This document shows, in pieces, positions 46,940 to 58,400 of a stretch of DNA of 64,000 nt. Position 1 is the first letter of the stretch. Each line of letters opens with the position of its first letter. Location of the stretch: positions 16,060 to 80,059 of IMG/VR virus record IMGVR_UViG_3300013286_000501; one strand, given 5' to 3'. The notes beneath the pieces are model-generated. The model made no database searches, had not been told where the DNA came from, and saw only the letters and a list, made by a program, of their open reading frames with translations. Both the position numbers and the translations under genes were made by a program. This DNA comes from a virus.

Positions 46940-47356
46940 TTATATAATAATTGGTTTAGAGGATAGATAGTTTGGGTATTGGCGGTTAAAATGGCGCATG
47001 ATAATCCCCGCCATTTGGTTTGCTTGATTTTCTTCCGGACTACCTGTGACGCCGCTTTGGTCGTTAAGTTGATGCTCCGAGTCCTGCTTGTAGTGAGTTA
47101 GTTCGTGTGCCACTGTGCGTAGTATGTCATTAGGATGACGGTCTGCTAGTGCAACATATAGAGTATGTTCACCATTGACATACATACCAAACGTTGGTTG
47201 ATGTACGTCTTTAATATGCGAAGTGAAATGCATCTTGGGTAGATGATCTAACTCTAAATAGTGCATGGCTAACGGCAAGAATTTAGAAAACATTTCTACA
47301 AAGTCTTCTTTACTATTACCGTGGACGTTTTCAGTGAGGAATTGTGCAGCTCGCAT
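46940..47356 (-). CDS. Zinc metallopeptidase-like protein (HExxH)
   Basis: 138 aa. TVAHELTHYKQ contains HELTH (HExxH), with a downstream Glu in SPEENQANQ as possible third ligand. Resembles small phage/SprT-like peptidase domains. Maybe processes a virion protein; substrate unknown. Confidence 0.7.
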   Translation of the reverse strand: MRAAQFLTENVHGNSKEDFVEMFSKFLPLAMHYLELDHLPKMHFTSHIKDVHQPTFGMYVNGEHTLYVALADRHPNDILRTVAHELTHYKQDSEHQLNDQSGVTGSPEENQANQMAGIIMRHFNRQYPNYLSSKPIII

Positions 47357-47502
47357 ACTTGTATTTAGTTGCCGCTTACTTTATGCGGCACCGCGTTTTT
47401 TAAGGCCCGGTAGTGTAATTACGCCAAGTGCTTACGGCACAACTCGGACGCCCGGAGCAAGCTCCTAACCGTTGCGACAACGATCCCAAGGTGGGTGTTC
47501 TT
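47357..47502 (-). other. Intergenic region with four short hairpins
   Basis: No gene seen. Hairpins TGCCGC/GCGGCA (47370-47390), GTGC/GCAC (47428-47440), GGAGC-AA-GCTCC (47454-47465) and CGTTG-CGA-CAACG (47470-47482). May be a processed leader or a small RNA. Confidence 0.35.
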
Positions 47503-48321
47503 TTAGTCGTCTGAAGCGTTTGCTCCGCAACGGGCCTTCTTCGCCTTGGTCAACGCACCGAAGTCAACTGGCCATTCTGCACCAGGTTGTAGTTCTTTAG
47601 CACCTGCTGGATATGCATACTTAACACCAGCAGCGGTTTCAATCTGTGCAATAGGTAAACGGAACTTGGTCAAGTCATTGCCTAGATTAGGATACGGAGC
47701 TACGTGTGGGAATGCCCATCCAGCAACTTCATTAGTTTGATTGTTGATAACAATCTTGTAGAAACCATGTGGAACAACTACGCCAGTACCGATCTTTTTA
47801 TCGTTAGCATCATAGACACCGCCTACATAAACTGTATAACTTTGGTTATGTTGTACAGTCCATCCACGTACACTAGTTTCAAGTAATTTCCAAATGCCGC
47901 GATTTAATGAACCTGCTTGTGGGCTCATGTTGGTCATTAGGAAACTTTCAAACTCTACTTGTACATCCCACGACAAGTCACCATCTGGACTCATGTGTCC
48001 TTTGTCATAACCTGTGCCTGCATAGTCATCAGGACGAGCACCGTTCGGCACTGACTGATCAGCTACGAACGCATTAGTACGAGCAACACAGCCAAGGGCG
48101 TTTTGCGGTAGTAATTGATATGTAACAAACTTTGGAAGTTTGGCAGGTGCATCATAGCCTACTAAATAGGCCTGACGGCAAATAGGCTGAACGCCTAATG
48201 TTTGTGGGAAGCCATATGGTGCGTGAACAGCACAGGCCTGAACCGGATTTGGAGCACGTTGTGTCCATGCATGTGCTAGGCCAACAGCCATTAGCATCAA
48301 TGCGGCGAATAATTTTTTCAT
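47503..48321 (-). CDS. Secreted DNA/RNA non-specific endonuclease (NucA/Serratia type)
   Basis: 272 aa, signal peptide ends AHA. GYDKGHMSPDGD carries the catalytic DRGH-type motif (here DKGH), and FLMTNMSPQAGSLNRGIWKL the metal-binding Asn of NUC1 nucleases. Should be exported and degrade DNA/RNA outside the cytoplasm. Four Cys could form disulfides. Confidence 0.88.
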   Translation of the reverse strand: MKKLFAALMLMAVGLAHAWTQRAPNPVQACAVHAPYGFPQTLGVQPICRQAYLVGYDAPAKLPKFVTYQLLPQNALGCVARTNAFVADQSVPNGARPDDYAGTGYDKGHMSPDGDLSWDVQVEFESFLMTNMSPQAGSLNRGIWKLLETSVRGWTVQHNQSYTVYVGGVYDANDKKIGTGVVVPHGFYKIVINNQTNEVAGWAFPHVAPYPNLGNDLTKFRLPIAQIETAAGVKYAYPAGAKELQPGAEWPVDFGALTKAKKARCGANASDD

Positions 48322-48351
48322 AGCAGTCCTTTAATTAACTGCTATTATTTA

Positions 48352-49017
48352 TTATCTACGCATGAAATGGTAATATCTATCCATCTCTGTTCTATAGACA
48401 AATGTATAACCTTGTGCTGTTAGCCATTGATCTACTTCTGCGGTAGTAGTGTCAAAGAAGCTACGCTCAACAATGATCCCAGGATGGAACTGATTGATAG
48501 TGTCGGCTGCACCCTGTAGTACTTCTAGCTCGTGTCCCTCTACATCTAGTAATATTAGCGAACAGGCCGTTAAAATCAACCTATCAATAGTAGTCACAGG
48601 CACATTGATATGTTGTTGCACAGGAATAGGATAAACTGGTCTGGACTCGTTCAATATTCTATGCTGTCCACTAGTGCCCACTTCTTCTAATACCAGTGTG
48701 CCTATAGTTTTTCCCAATGCAGAATTAAACTTGTGTATGTTGGCTTTATTACAGTTGGCTAACAGACATTCAAAGTTTGCAGGGTGTGGTTCAAACGTGT
48801 AGACCGTATCAAATATGTTACTCAAACATCTAGGATACAATCCCTGATGCCCACCTGCTTGCACCACTGTATCAAATTCTAATGTAACACGATCTAGATT
48901 GCTGCGTATTTCGTGCCAACCTTGCACTATGATGTCCCAAGTTTCCTCACCTTGTCTAACATCACTGACAGCCCAAGGACCTGTATTGTCTACAAGTTGA
49001 TCACGGGTATATATCAT
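48352..49017 (-). CDS. FkbM-family methyltransferase
   Basis: 221 aa. VVQAGGHQGLYPRCLS (motif I), YTFEPHPANFECLLANC, and LILLDVEGHELEVLQGA are FkbM-type SAM-methyltransferase landmarks. Overlaps the start region of the giant glycosyltransferase gene; probably O-methylates a glycan made by it. Confidence 0.85.
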   Translation of the reverse strand: MIYTRDQLVDNTGPWAVSDVRQGEETWDIIVQGWHEIRSNLDRVTLEFDTVVQAGGHQGLYPRCLSNIFDTVYTFEPHPANFECLLANCNKANIHKFNSALGKTIGTLVLEEVGTSGQHRILNESRPVYPIPVQQHINVPVTTIDRLILTACSLILLDVEGHELEVLQGAADTINQFHPGIIVERSFFDTTTAEVDQWLTAQGYTFVYRTEMDRYYHFMRR

Positions 49018-52000
49018 CTTCTAACAAAGTGGTAATCACCATCCGGACCATTGTTGCTGAAAATGCCACGGCAGTCGTAGCCAATGGAATCCATGTAGGC
49101 AATGACTTCATCACGTTTAGGAGCACCTTTGTTATAGTCAATGACCTGTAGTTCTAGGACTATGTGTTTGACAGTTTGCAGTGTTTCGAGCGCACCTTTC
49201 AGCACATCCATTTCTGCACCCTGCACATCCATCTTGATCATGTCCGGATCTGGAAACTGCTTTAATCTACGAACTGCATCCAGTGTGACTGTGCGTAGTC
49301 TACGTCTGTGAGATTCGTTGAAGTAGTTGACTGTCTCTGGATTGACTTCTTCGTTTTCTTTGTAGTAGCTGTTGCCACCCGGATGATAATCGTTTTGGTA
49401 GAAGTCAACTTCCTTGCCGCTGACATCGCTTAACACACCCATGTGATATTTTAGTCCACGTTCTTGGTATAGGAACTCACTGGCATCCATAGCTTCAAAG
49501 GCAACAAACTCGGCCCGGTCCCAAATACGTTGGGCTTCATTGGTCCAGTGTAGAACACAGGCGCCAATGTCGTAGATCACTCTGGGCTCGAATCCTTCGT
49601 TCTTTAACTGTATCAAATACTCAACGTGATCACGTGGAATTAGTCGTTGACTGCCTAGGTCTCTCAAACGTGCTTTGATATCAATTACAGGTGCCTCTTC
49701 TATTGCGGGGATGGCAGTGTCCACGTTGAATGTAAAGCTGCCTGTATGGCTGCACAGCACATTGGGATCTGCCCAAATCTTAAATCCTTTGTCTCGGGCT
49801 TTCTTACAGAAGTCTACATCTTCTGATACAGTGTTTCTATGCTCAATAGCACTGTAATACTTAAACTGCGGATAACCTATATCACGTAGGACTTCCGCTT
49901 TGACCAATGCGCAGCCAAAGCCGCATCCGGCAACTTCGACTAGATTGCGTCCTTTGAGTTTAGGATAAGGCATATTGACTACACCGCCATTCTCATTAGG
50001 CTCGTATATTTCCAGGATGTGTAATCCGGGCTTACGCTGTATATATAGTCCGCTAACAACATCTACATCATGTGACAACAGGCGTTCTAATGTATTGGAA
50101 GGAAAACTGATGTCGCTGTCTACGCTGAATAGATAATCAAAGCCTTTGACTACCCAATCAGCAATTAGGTTTCTTACTTGGTCAATATTATATCCATAAA
50201 AGTATTGGAATGTGGCTTCATATCCTTCGGGTATCTTTAGGTCATAGATACTTTTAAAAGTTTCGGGCTCAATATTACGAGCCGTTGGAATTGCTATCAG
50301 TATCTTTTTTTTAGATGTGTTCATTTTTTTAATAATTGTCTGTGCGTTGACATTTTGCTCTACTGCATTGACCTTGTAATCATTCAACGGACTAGCATCA
50401 TTGTAGTTATACACTATGTCTTGGAGGCATTTAACTTTGTTAGGATCGGCTGCTTCTATTAGCGCATAGAATATACTGCCATCCCCACCAGCTTTAAACC
50501 AACGACCTTCTGCATCTTGGAACATGCTGTCATCGATATCATTTAACAACGACTTCTTAAATGTGCGTAAGTGTGTATAGGGCAAGATCCAGTTGAAGTG
50601 ATGATTCCTATACTCTCTATTCTGTTTTACATGTTCAGGATAGGGTTGGCTGATTAACGGAATGTCATCAACCATACTCCAACATGAGCCATAGGTAAAT
50701 TCAGTGGTTCCATCATAGACTGTGTTGTAGTAAGAAAACACTGTGTTGTCATTGATCAAGCTATCATCGCCATCGAGCAACATAACAATGGCACGGTCAT
50801 CAACTAGTGCTCGAATATTTTCTATTTGATTTCTAACAGCACCTACGTTTGTGCTATTTGAGATAACTGTATATTTCTTTCTGATATCTTCGGGTAAAAT
50901 GGCTATTAGTGCATTTATTATTGCCAATGAGTTATCAGTTGAACAATCATCAATTAATATATGTCTGTAGTTATCGTAGTCCTGTGTGGATACACTGGCA
51001 ATACACTTGGCAATATATTCAGCGCAGTTGTAGAAGGGACTGACAACAACAATCTCTTGTTCTGTATTTGTTTTGTAGTCCTCTAGTTCAACGGTATTGT
51101 GGAATTTTCGATTGTAGATTTTATGCACTCTACGATTAATTTTGGCAACAGTTTGATACTCATCACGTTTTAGATATCTACCTAAACTCTTCACCATCAA
51201 TTGTTTCCACTGTAAGGCCACACTGTCCCAACCTGCTGTATCTTTGACAATGTTGCAGTAGTATTGTTTCTGTTGATGTAGATAAGGGTTGCGATATGCT
51301 TCTACTGCTGTCTTAACAAACTGTTCAATCTGTTCAGGAACGCTGATGTCCGGAAACAGGCTATTGGGTTCAATAGCATAGTCAATTAGGTAGCAGGCAC
51401 CTTCGATGGCAATTTCTTCCAGGGCTCCGAATCTGCAGGTCACGATGGGTGTATTGTAGCACAGACTTTCCATTGAGGAGATACCGTAGGTCTCCGGGAA
51501 GGCTGCTGGATACAACATGAAGTTGGCTTCAGTTAGTATATCCGCAATTTCTCGTTGTGATATAACACCTGTAAATTCTATGCCCTGCTGGGCCAGTTTA
51601 GGATCAGCAGCCATCTCACGCCAATCTTTTTCCTGTTGGTCGGGCTCACTGCTGGTGCTGAATCTGTAGTAGCCTCCGATTACTTTTAGACGGGCTTCGG
51701 GGATGTGATTCTTAATGTGTGGCCAAATCAATTTAACCAACGGAATCATACCCTTGGTCACTGATGCATTATAGACAAACAAGTTTTTATCTTTGGCCTT
51801 GATGTCTACTTCCGTATTGTAGATACGAACACCGTTGCGTGTGATAAAGAATTTATTCTTCAATACTTCAAAGTTACGTCTACGTCCGTGATTGCAGTTG
51901 GCAACATAGGTTAGATGGAAATCACTTAATGTAAAGATGTTGGTAATGCGATTGTCTAATGCCAGTTCTTCAATTAGATTATCACCTAGGCAGAACGTGT

Positions 52001-52382
52001 CGTGCATCCATAAGATACGCATTTTAGCCGTGGCCAGTATCCTATTGTATAGATCCATATTTTGGAATGGCTGCGATCTATAGTCGTTTAGTTTTGGGTA
52101 GTCTTCCGGACGGGTAAATGGTATAACTGTGCGCGAGCTTATGACAACGTCAAAGTAATGGTCATTGGCCAGTTCAGTTAGTGGGCGGTAGGTCACATTG
52201 TTGTATACGCCCGCTTGTGCATGGTCAATGTTGCAGTTGTTGAAAACGGTGACATCAAATCCAATTTGGGCAAGTTCCCTGCTCATTAGGATAACAGCAC
52301 TTTCGCTGCCACCTAGTCCTTGTTTATCCACTGTGGTTCCATCATATGGAATACCAATAATATCAATAATAGCGATCTTCAT
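49014..52382 (-). CDS. Giant fused glycosyltransferase with C-terminal FkbM methyltransferase
   Basis: 1122 aa, four modules in order: GT4 (about 1-400; LGGSESAVILMSRELAQIGF and AAFPETYGISSMESLCYNTP), GT2 (about 440-690; VVSPFYNCAEYIAKCIASVS, LLDGDDS), a third glycosyltransferase-like module (about 690-900; AIPTARNIEPETFKSIYDLK, FSVDSDI DxD-type motif) and an FkbM methyltransferase (about 930-1122; MIKMDVQGAEMDVLKGAL). The four look adapted to build and cap one glycan, perhaps on phage fibres or host surface. Its promoter has an operator-like dyad. Confidence 0.85.
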   Translation of the reverse strand: MKIAIIDIIGIPYDGTTVDKQGLGGSESAVILMSRELAQIGFDVTVFNNCNIDHAQAGVYNNVTYRPLTELANDHYFDVVISSRTVIPFTRPEDYPKLNDYRSQPFQNMDLYNRILATAKMRILWMHDTFCLGDNLIEELALDNRITNIFTLSDFHLTYVANCNHGRRRNFEVLKNKFFITRNGVRIYNTEVDIKAKDKNLFVYNASVTKGMIPLVKLIWPHIKNHIPEARLKVIGGYYRFSTSSEPDQQEKDWREMAADPKLAQQGIEFTGVISQREIADILTEANFMLYPAAFPETYGISSMESLCYNTPIVTCRFGALEEIAIEGACYLIDYAIEPNSLFPDISVPEQIEQFVKTAVEAYRNPYLHQQKQYYCNIVKDTAGWDSVALQWKQLMVKSLGRYLKRDEYQTVAKINRRVHKIYNRKFHNTVELEDYKTNTEQEIVVVSPFYNCAEYIAKCIASVSTQDYDNYRHILIDDCSTDNSLAIINALIAILPEDIRKKYTVISNSTNVGAVRNQIENIRALVDDRAIVMLLDGDDSLINDNTVFSYYNTVYDGTTEFTYGSCWSMVDDIPLISQPYPEHVKQNREYRNHHFNWILPYTHLRTFKKSLLNDIDDSMFQDAEGRWFKAGGDGSIFYALIEAADPNKVKCLQDIVYNYNDASPLNDYKVNAVEQNVNAQTIIKKMNTSKKKILIAIPTARNIEPETFKSIYDLKIPEGYEATFQYFYGYNIDQVRNLIADWVVKGFDYLFSVDSDISFPSNTLERLLSHDVDVVSGLYIQRKPGLHILEIYEPNENGGVVNMPYPKLKGRNLVEVAGCGFGCALVKAEVLRDIGYPQFKYYSAIEHRNTVSEDVDFCKKARDKGFKIWADPNVLCSHTGSFTFNVDTAIPAIEEAPVIDIKARLRDLGSQRLIPRDHVEYLIQLKNEGFEPRVIYDIGACVLHWTNEAQRIWDRAEFVAFEAMDASEFLYQERGLKYHMGVLSDVSGKEVDFYQNDYHPGGNSYYKENEEVNPETVNYFNESHRRRLRTVTLDAVRRLKQFPDPDMIKMDVQGAEMDVLKGALETLQTVKHIVLELQVIDYNKGAPKRDEVIAYMDSIGYDCRGIFSNNGPDGDYHFVRR

Positions 52383-52389
52383 GCTATTA

Positions 52390-52417
52390 ATTATACACTC
52401 GTTGAGTGTATAGTCAA
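52390..52417 (-). promoter_or_regulatory. Sigma70 promoter with operator dyad for the giant glycosyltransferase gene
   Basis: TTGACT-N16-TATAAT on the minus strand. TATACACTC-AAC-GAGTGTATA, 9-bp arms, lies between the two boxes (52392-52412). Confidence 0.65.
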
Positions 52418-52427
52418 TGATATTGGA

Positions 52428-55400
52428 TTATCGTGGTTTAGGTGGCGTCGTAGGTGGCGTAAAGGCAGTAATGTAACGTACTGTACCATTAGCAAACCGT
52501 AGATCGTCGATATAGCCATTCCAAAAATCAGTGGGTGTATTGGAATCTGTTGCTCCTACAAGCACCGGAGCGTTTGAAATACCAATTGTACCAGATGCAG
52601 TACCCGTAGTTGCATCTACAACGCCATTTACAAATAATCTCACCGTCGTGCCAGATCTAGTAACAGCAACATGAGTCCATTGATTGGCTGAAACTGTTGT
52701 TGTAGTACCGGTTAATGTATTAGTAACGCCAAGATACCATACCAATACTAATCTGCTTGACACTACTTTAAAAATGAATTGTAGATTTGATGTCGCCCAT
52801 CGAGAGATAATAGAATTATTAGCACCGTTAAGTGTAGAATAGACCCATGCTTCAATAGTAAAATCACCAGTCATGAGAAACGCTGGGTTGCTAGGTATAG
52901 TCAAATAATCCCCAGCACCATCAAAATACATAAGACTAGAATTATATTTCTTAATTGTAGTAGTCAATGATCTAGCATCGCCTACTGTGGATAGATTACT
53001 CTGCATACTGGCATCGGTGACCGCAGCATCAGTCATGTTTAATAACAATGCAGTGTTAGGTGCTGCCCGTAATGGTGCAGTTGTTGGTGTAAAGTTAGAA
53101 GTGTAAAGTGCAGTACCGTTAATGACACGAAAATCAGATAGATAGAATACTCCTGAGCTACCATCCGGTCCTATAATTCTATTGGCTGTACCAGCATAAT
53201 TATTTGTGTCGGCCGCAGAAAAAACTTGCACTCCATTAATAAATCCTTTTGTCACTGAACTAGCTCTGGATATTGCGATGTGCGTCCATGCATATAATGG
53301 AACTGTTCCGCCGGTTTGTAGATTACTGCTGTTAAATTGCCAATATAGAGCATTACCAAATACTACGACTCCCCAAGAACTCGGTATTGTATAGGAAATA
53401 TTCTGAGCCGATGCCGATGCATATATCCAACATTCGACTGAAAAGTCTCTAGTACCAAACACTAAAGCAGGAGTATTTGGCACATTCAAATAATCTCCCA
53501 CTGCATTAAAATATGTACTGCCGCCAATAACACCTTTGTTATAGCCTTGGTTAGGGAATGGAGTGAATCGACTTATACTAGGGGTACCTGCTGTGGTAAA
53601 GGTAGAAGTATTGCTAATAGTAACTCCACTGACATCGTTAAATCTGTTTGAGGCACAGGCTAATAAAAATATATTTGCTGGTAGGTTAAGTGGTAGAGTA
53701 GGAGCAGTAAATGATGTAGTATAAAGTGCTGTCCCTTTTAGAATACGCAGATTGGATATATAACCATTAAATGTGGAACCTGTGTTATCCCCAAATATTC
53801 TACCAATTGTTATAACCGGCGTAGCTGACCAAGTTGGTGATACACTATTTGTAAACACTGATACACCATTTAAATATAGTGTGTTTGTAGTGCCCGAACG
53901 CACAAAAGCAATATGTTGCCATGCATTAATAGTTATACTATTAGTTGTTGTATATACAGTAGTGTTACCGGCAACAAAAAATGTTAGCTTTGCAGCGGTT
54001 GTTACATATAGAGCAAACCCGGCGGCACTTGAACTAACTGTGGCATTAATGCCAATGATACCCTCTTGGGCCGCCACTGATGTTGTGTATATCCAGCATT
54101 CAATAGTAAAATCGGCGGTCAATTGATTTGCTGCCGATGCTGGCGATGTCAAATAATCCGTGCTACCGTTAAAGAATACACTCCAGTTTGCCCCATATGG
54201 TGAGAATGAGCCTTGAGCAGGAGTACCTGTGGGTGTTACTAAATTCTTAAACGGACCATAGTCGAAGACTGATGTGTTCTTGGCTGCGACTGATGTCTGC
54301 AGAGTCAACAACTGTGTAGCAGTTGTAGCAGTTAACGGTAAGGTTGGGACTACAAAGTTTGTGGTGTATAGGGCCTGACCTCGTATGATTCGAACATTTG
54401 ACATATAGCCAATAAAGACACTAGCACCACTAGCATCTGAACCAACTCTTACCGGACCATTATTGCCTAGCGTGGCTGCATTAGCATCAGTGGTTCCTAA
54501 TACAACACCGTTTAGATAACCTCTAATAGTTGTACCAACCCTTATAACAGACACATGTGTCCAAGCGTTGATAGGTATAGTGCCGCCCATTGTTACAGAA
54601 CCGCTGCCGAATATGTTAGTTACTAGCGCACCGTTTGTTATAACAATCACGTAACGAGAAGTAGCTTCAGTTCCAAGTGCTAATAAGTTAAAGGACCCAG
54701 TAACGTTGGTTGGATAAATCCACATCTCAATTGTAAAATCAGCGGTTAATGTAATATTAGATGTTGCAGTGGTTACAATTAAGTAATCCCCAGTGCCGTC
54801 AAAATATGCACTACCAATGTTGGTTGTCACAGCTCCTGTAGTATAACCAAACGGGTTGATATCCACAGCCTTTGCACCGCTCACAACTGTCAATGTATTA
54901 CTAAAGGTACTGACGTCGACTATTCTATCAGACTGAGCAGTTAGCAATACTGTAGCAGTAGTTGCGGTCAATACTGCGGTTGGTGGAGTAAAGTTACCTG
55001 GTGCAAATGAAATAGATCCAGTTGCTGTGAATATGTATACTATGTTGCCGCCAGTGTTGGCTATTGTAGGACTTCCAGTAACTGTCGCAGTTGAGATAGT
55101 GTTTGGGTGAGCAATGATTACTACACCGGATCCCCCCGCTCCACCACCGCCTTGACTATAATTGCCACCACCACCACCGCCACCTGTAAAAGATGTTCCG
55201 TTAGATCCCGGGGCACCACTAGTTGGCCCACCACCTCTTCCACCACCTCCAACGCCGCCAGATGCGGCAGGCGAACTTCCAGTGTATTGAGCACCGCTGC
55301 CGCCGCCGGCGAACCAAACTGTTCCACTACTAACTTGGCCAACACTTAAGGTAGTTGCCAATGATGTAGAAATAATAGATGTGTATGTACCAGCACCGCC

Positions 55401-58400
55401 ACCGCCTGATACGCCGCTGGCCAATCCGTCTACACCGGGACCGCCTGCACCACCACCGCCACCTGTTGGATATGAATTTAAACCCTTACCACTTCCACCT
55501 GCATTGCCCTGCCCGGCAGTTCCGGCCGCGCCCGGATAAGTTGTGTTGGTTTCACTCGATCCAGCACCACCACCCGATCCACCAATTGATGGAAGATTAG
55601 TACCGGCACCAATGTACGATCCGCCGCCACCTCCACCGATTGCAGTTATTGAAAGTCCGGCGCCTAAAATAACACTATTAGTGCCAGTTGAACCAGCAGC
55701 ATTATTTACTCCGGTAGCTGTGGCTCCTGCACCCACCGTGATAACAACTGTTCCACCAGATGAAATAGTAGCACTACTAGCTAATAATCCACCAGCACCG
55801 CCACCACCAGCAAGTGATCCGCCACCACCACCGCCACCTGCAACCACTAGGTAGTTAATAGGAACTGACACACTAAGTGGTAGCGGATATAATGCTGTGC
55901 CTTTTACAATACGCAGATTGGAGATATATCCCGGAATATAGAATGCTCCAGTATCAAATCCTCTACCAATATATATTGAATTATTTCCGTTGCTCCAGTT
56001 TGTAGAATCAGTTCCCGAATAATATGAAATTCCGTTAATGAATATTCTTAAAGTTCCACTAGATTTAGTAGCCGCAAAATGAAACCATGTGTTAGCAGTA
56101 GGCGTTATACCACTAGTTGCTACATGTGAAGTTCCGTTATACACAGTAAATGAATTTGGAAATGCTCCGCCGGCATTGAATACGTTAAATGCACCCGGGA
56201 TAGCAGTTCCCGAACCCCGCAAATCTAGGAATGTACCTTGCGTAGGAACGCTTGTTAAATATGCCCAAAATTCAACTGTCCAATCACCTGTTCCAAATAC
56301 TAGATTTGTATTTCCTGTAAATGACAAATAATCTGTATTACCATTAAAACTGATTGCATAACTGTTCGCTGCTCTAGTTATAGTGCCCGGAACCAGGAAT
56401 GGAGTATTCTGTGCAATCTGCGGAGTACCGGCTAGGGTTAATGTTGTTACTATAGTTGCATAACTTGTATCGATAAATCTACTGCTTTGAGCAGTTAATA
56501 GTGATGTAGTAGTTGTGATAGCAGCAATGTTTGTACCAGAATTCTGAGTCACAGTCAGTGGGGCTGTTGGGGGAGTAAATGTCCCAGTGTATACTGCGGT
56601 ACCTTTTACTACTCGTAGATTGGATATGTAACCATTAAGTGTAGAAATTGTGTTATCTCCATACATTCTACCAATTGTTATAACCGGTGTAGCTGACCAA
56701 GTCGGTGATACACTATTTGTAAACACCGATACACCATTTACATATAGCGTATTTGTGCTACCTAACCGGACAAAAGCAATATGTTGCCATGCATTAATAG
56801 TTATACTATTAGTTGTTGTATATACAGTAGTGTTACCAGCAACAAAAAATGTTAGTTTTCCAGTGGTCTCTATATATAGAGCAAAACCGGCGGAGCCTGA
56901 ACTAACTGTGGCGTTTATGCCAATGATACCTTGTTGAGTTGTTATTGAGTTTGGGTATATCCAGCATTCAATGGTAAAGTCGGCGGTTAGTTGATTTGAT
57001 GCTGCTGCCGGCGATGTCAAATAATCCGTGCTACCGTTAAAGTAGTTGCTATAATAACCGTGATTGTATGGATTAAATGTGTAGGGGCGTGTGTCGCCTA
57101 GAATAGATATCAATGCTGTGTTGGTGCTGGCATCAGTGACAAATGATGCAACGGTTGATTGATTGCTCAACAGTAATGTGTTGGATGTAAAGTTTGGATC
57201 ATACGGAACAGTATTAGGATTGGCTAGATATCGTATGATAACAATACCACTACCACCATTACCTCCGACAGTTGTAGAAGAGCCATTTCCGCCACCGCCA
57301 CCACCGGTATTTGGTGTAGCGGAGGCGCCATTGGAAGAGGCGCCGCCACCTAGACCACCAGCTAATCCAACACCACCACCAGCGCCACCGCCTGCGTAAT
57401 AGATAAGAGCACCTGCTAATGTATAAGGTAATCCTGCACCACCTGCACCACCTGCTGCACTGGCATTGGAACCAACTGCACCAGCGCCACCACCACCACC
57501 ACCATTACGATATGTGCTACTATCAGTACCACCTTGACCACCAGCATTACCTTGTCCTGCGGTGCCTGCGCCGCCAGCATAGTTGCCCGCGTTTAGATAA
57601 GCGCCACCGCCACCACCAGAACCGCCAGCACTACCGGGCAACGGACCAACACCACCTGCACCACCACCTAGTGTGGTTAGATAGGTAGTGTTAAATGGAC
57701 TCAGTGTATTAATACTGGGACTACCAGTAAGTGTTAAGTTATTTCCGCCAGCAGTATCTACAGGCACAGTAGATGCAGTTGTTGGGGCAATTAATAATAC
57801 GGTATTAGTGACAGATGTTAATGGAATTGTGCTCGGGGTAAATGTTGCAGTATATAATGCTGTTCCATTTATTATACGAAGATTGCTAATATATCCAGTC
57901 CAATAACTAGGTGTGCTCATTGCACCGACAGTAAGTCCTCCCTGTGATAAACTATAACCACTAGGAGTTCCACTAGTTGTAAATGCTGTAGAAACACCAT
58001 TAACAAATAGTCTCATTACGCCGGCGGCTCTAGTTACTGCAACATGATACCATGTTCCTGCACTAAAGGCAGTTGTTGTAACAACACTGAATCCGCCGCT
58101 ACTATGTGTTCCAAAGAATAATCCACCACCTGCAAAAGCAAACCACCATTTGTTGTTTGTAGATGAACCTAAAGCATCACTTTGGGCTATGGGTAAATTG
58201 GCACCAGGAGCCACCGAGCTATTGACCCATGCCTCAACGGTGAAATCACCTGTGCCAAAAGCAAATGTAGCATTACTTGCGGCACTCAAATAATTACTGC
58301 CGTTAAAGGCAACACTTGTGGCACCTGTTACAGATTGTAGAGAAAAAGAACTATTGCCACCGTTGGTAGCATTACCCCCACCGGCACCTACTGTAATAAT

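Noticed and set aside
47400-47485. tRNA-like look (GGTAGTGTAATTACGCC resembles a D arm).
   Set aside because: No matching acceptor stem or T-loop GTTCGA sequence is found, so no tRNA is called.
55107-57688. Plus-strand Pro/His-rich frames in the fibre gene.
   Set aside because: They arise from antisense of Gly-rich codons (GGN read as NCC). The minus-strand LamG/Gly-rich protein explains the region.
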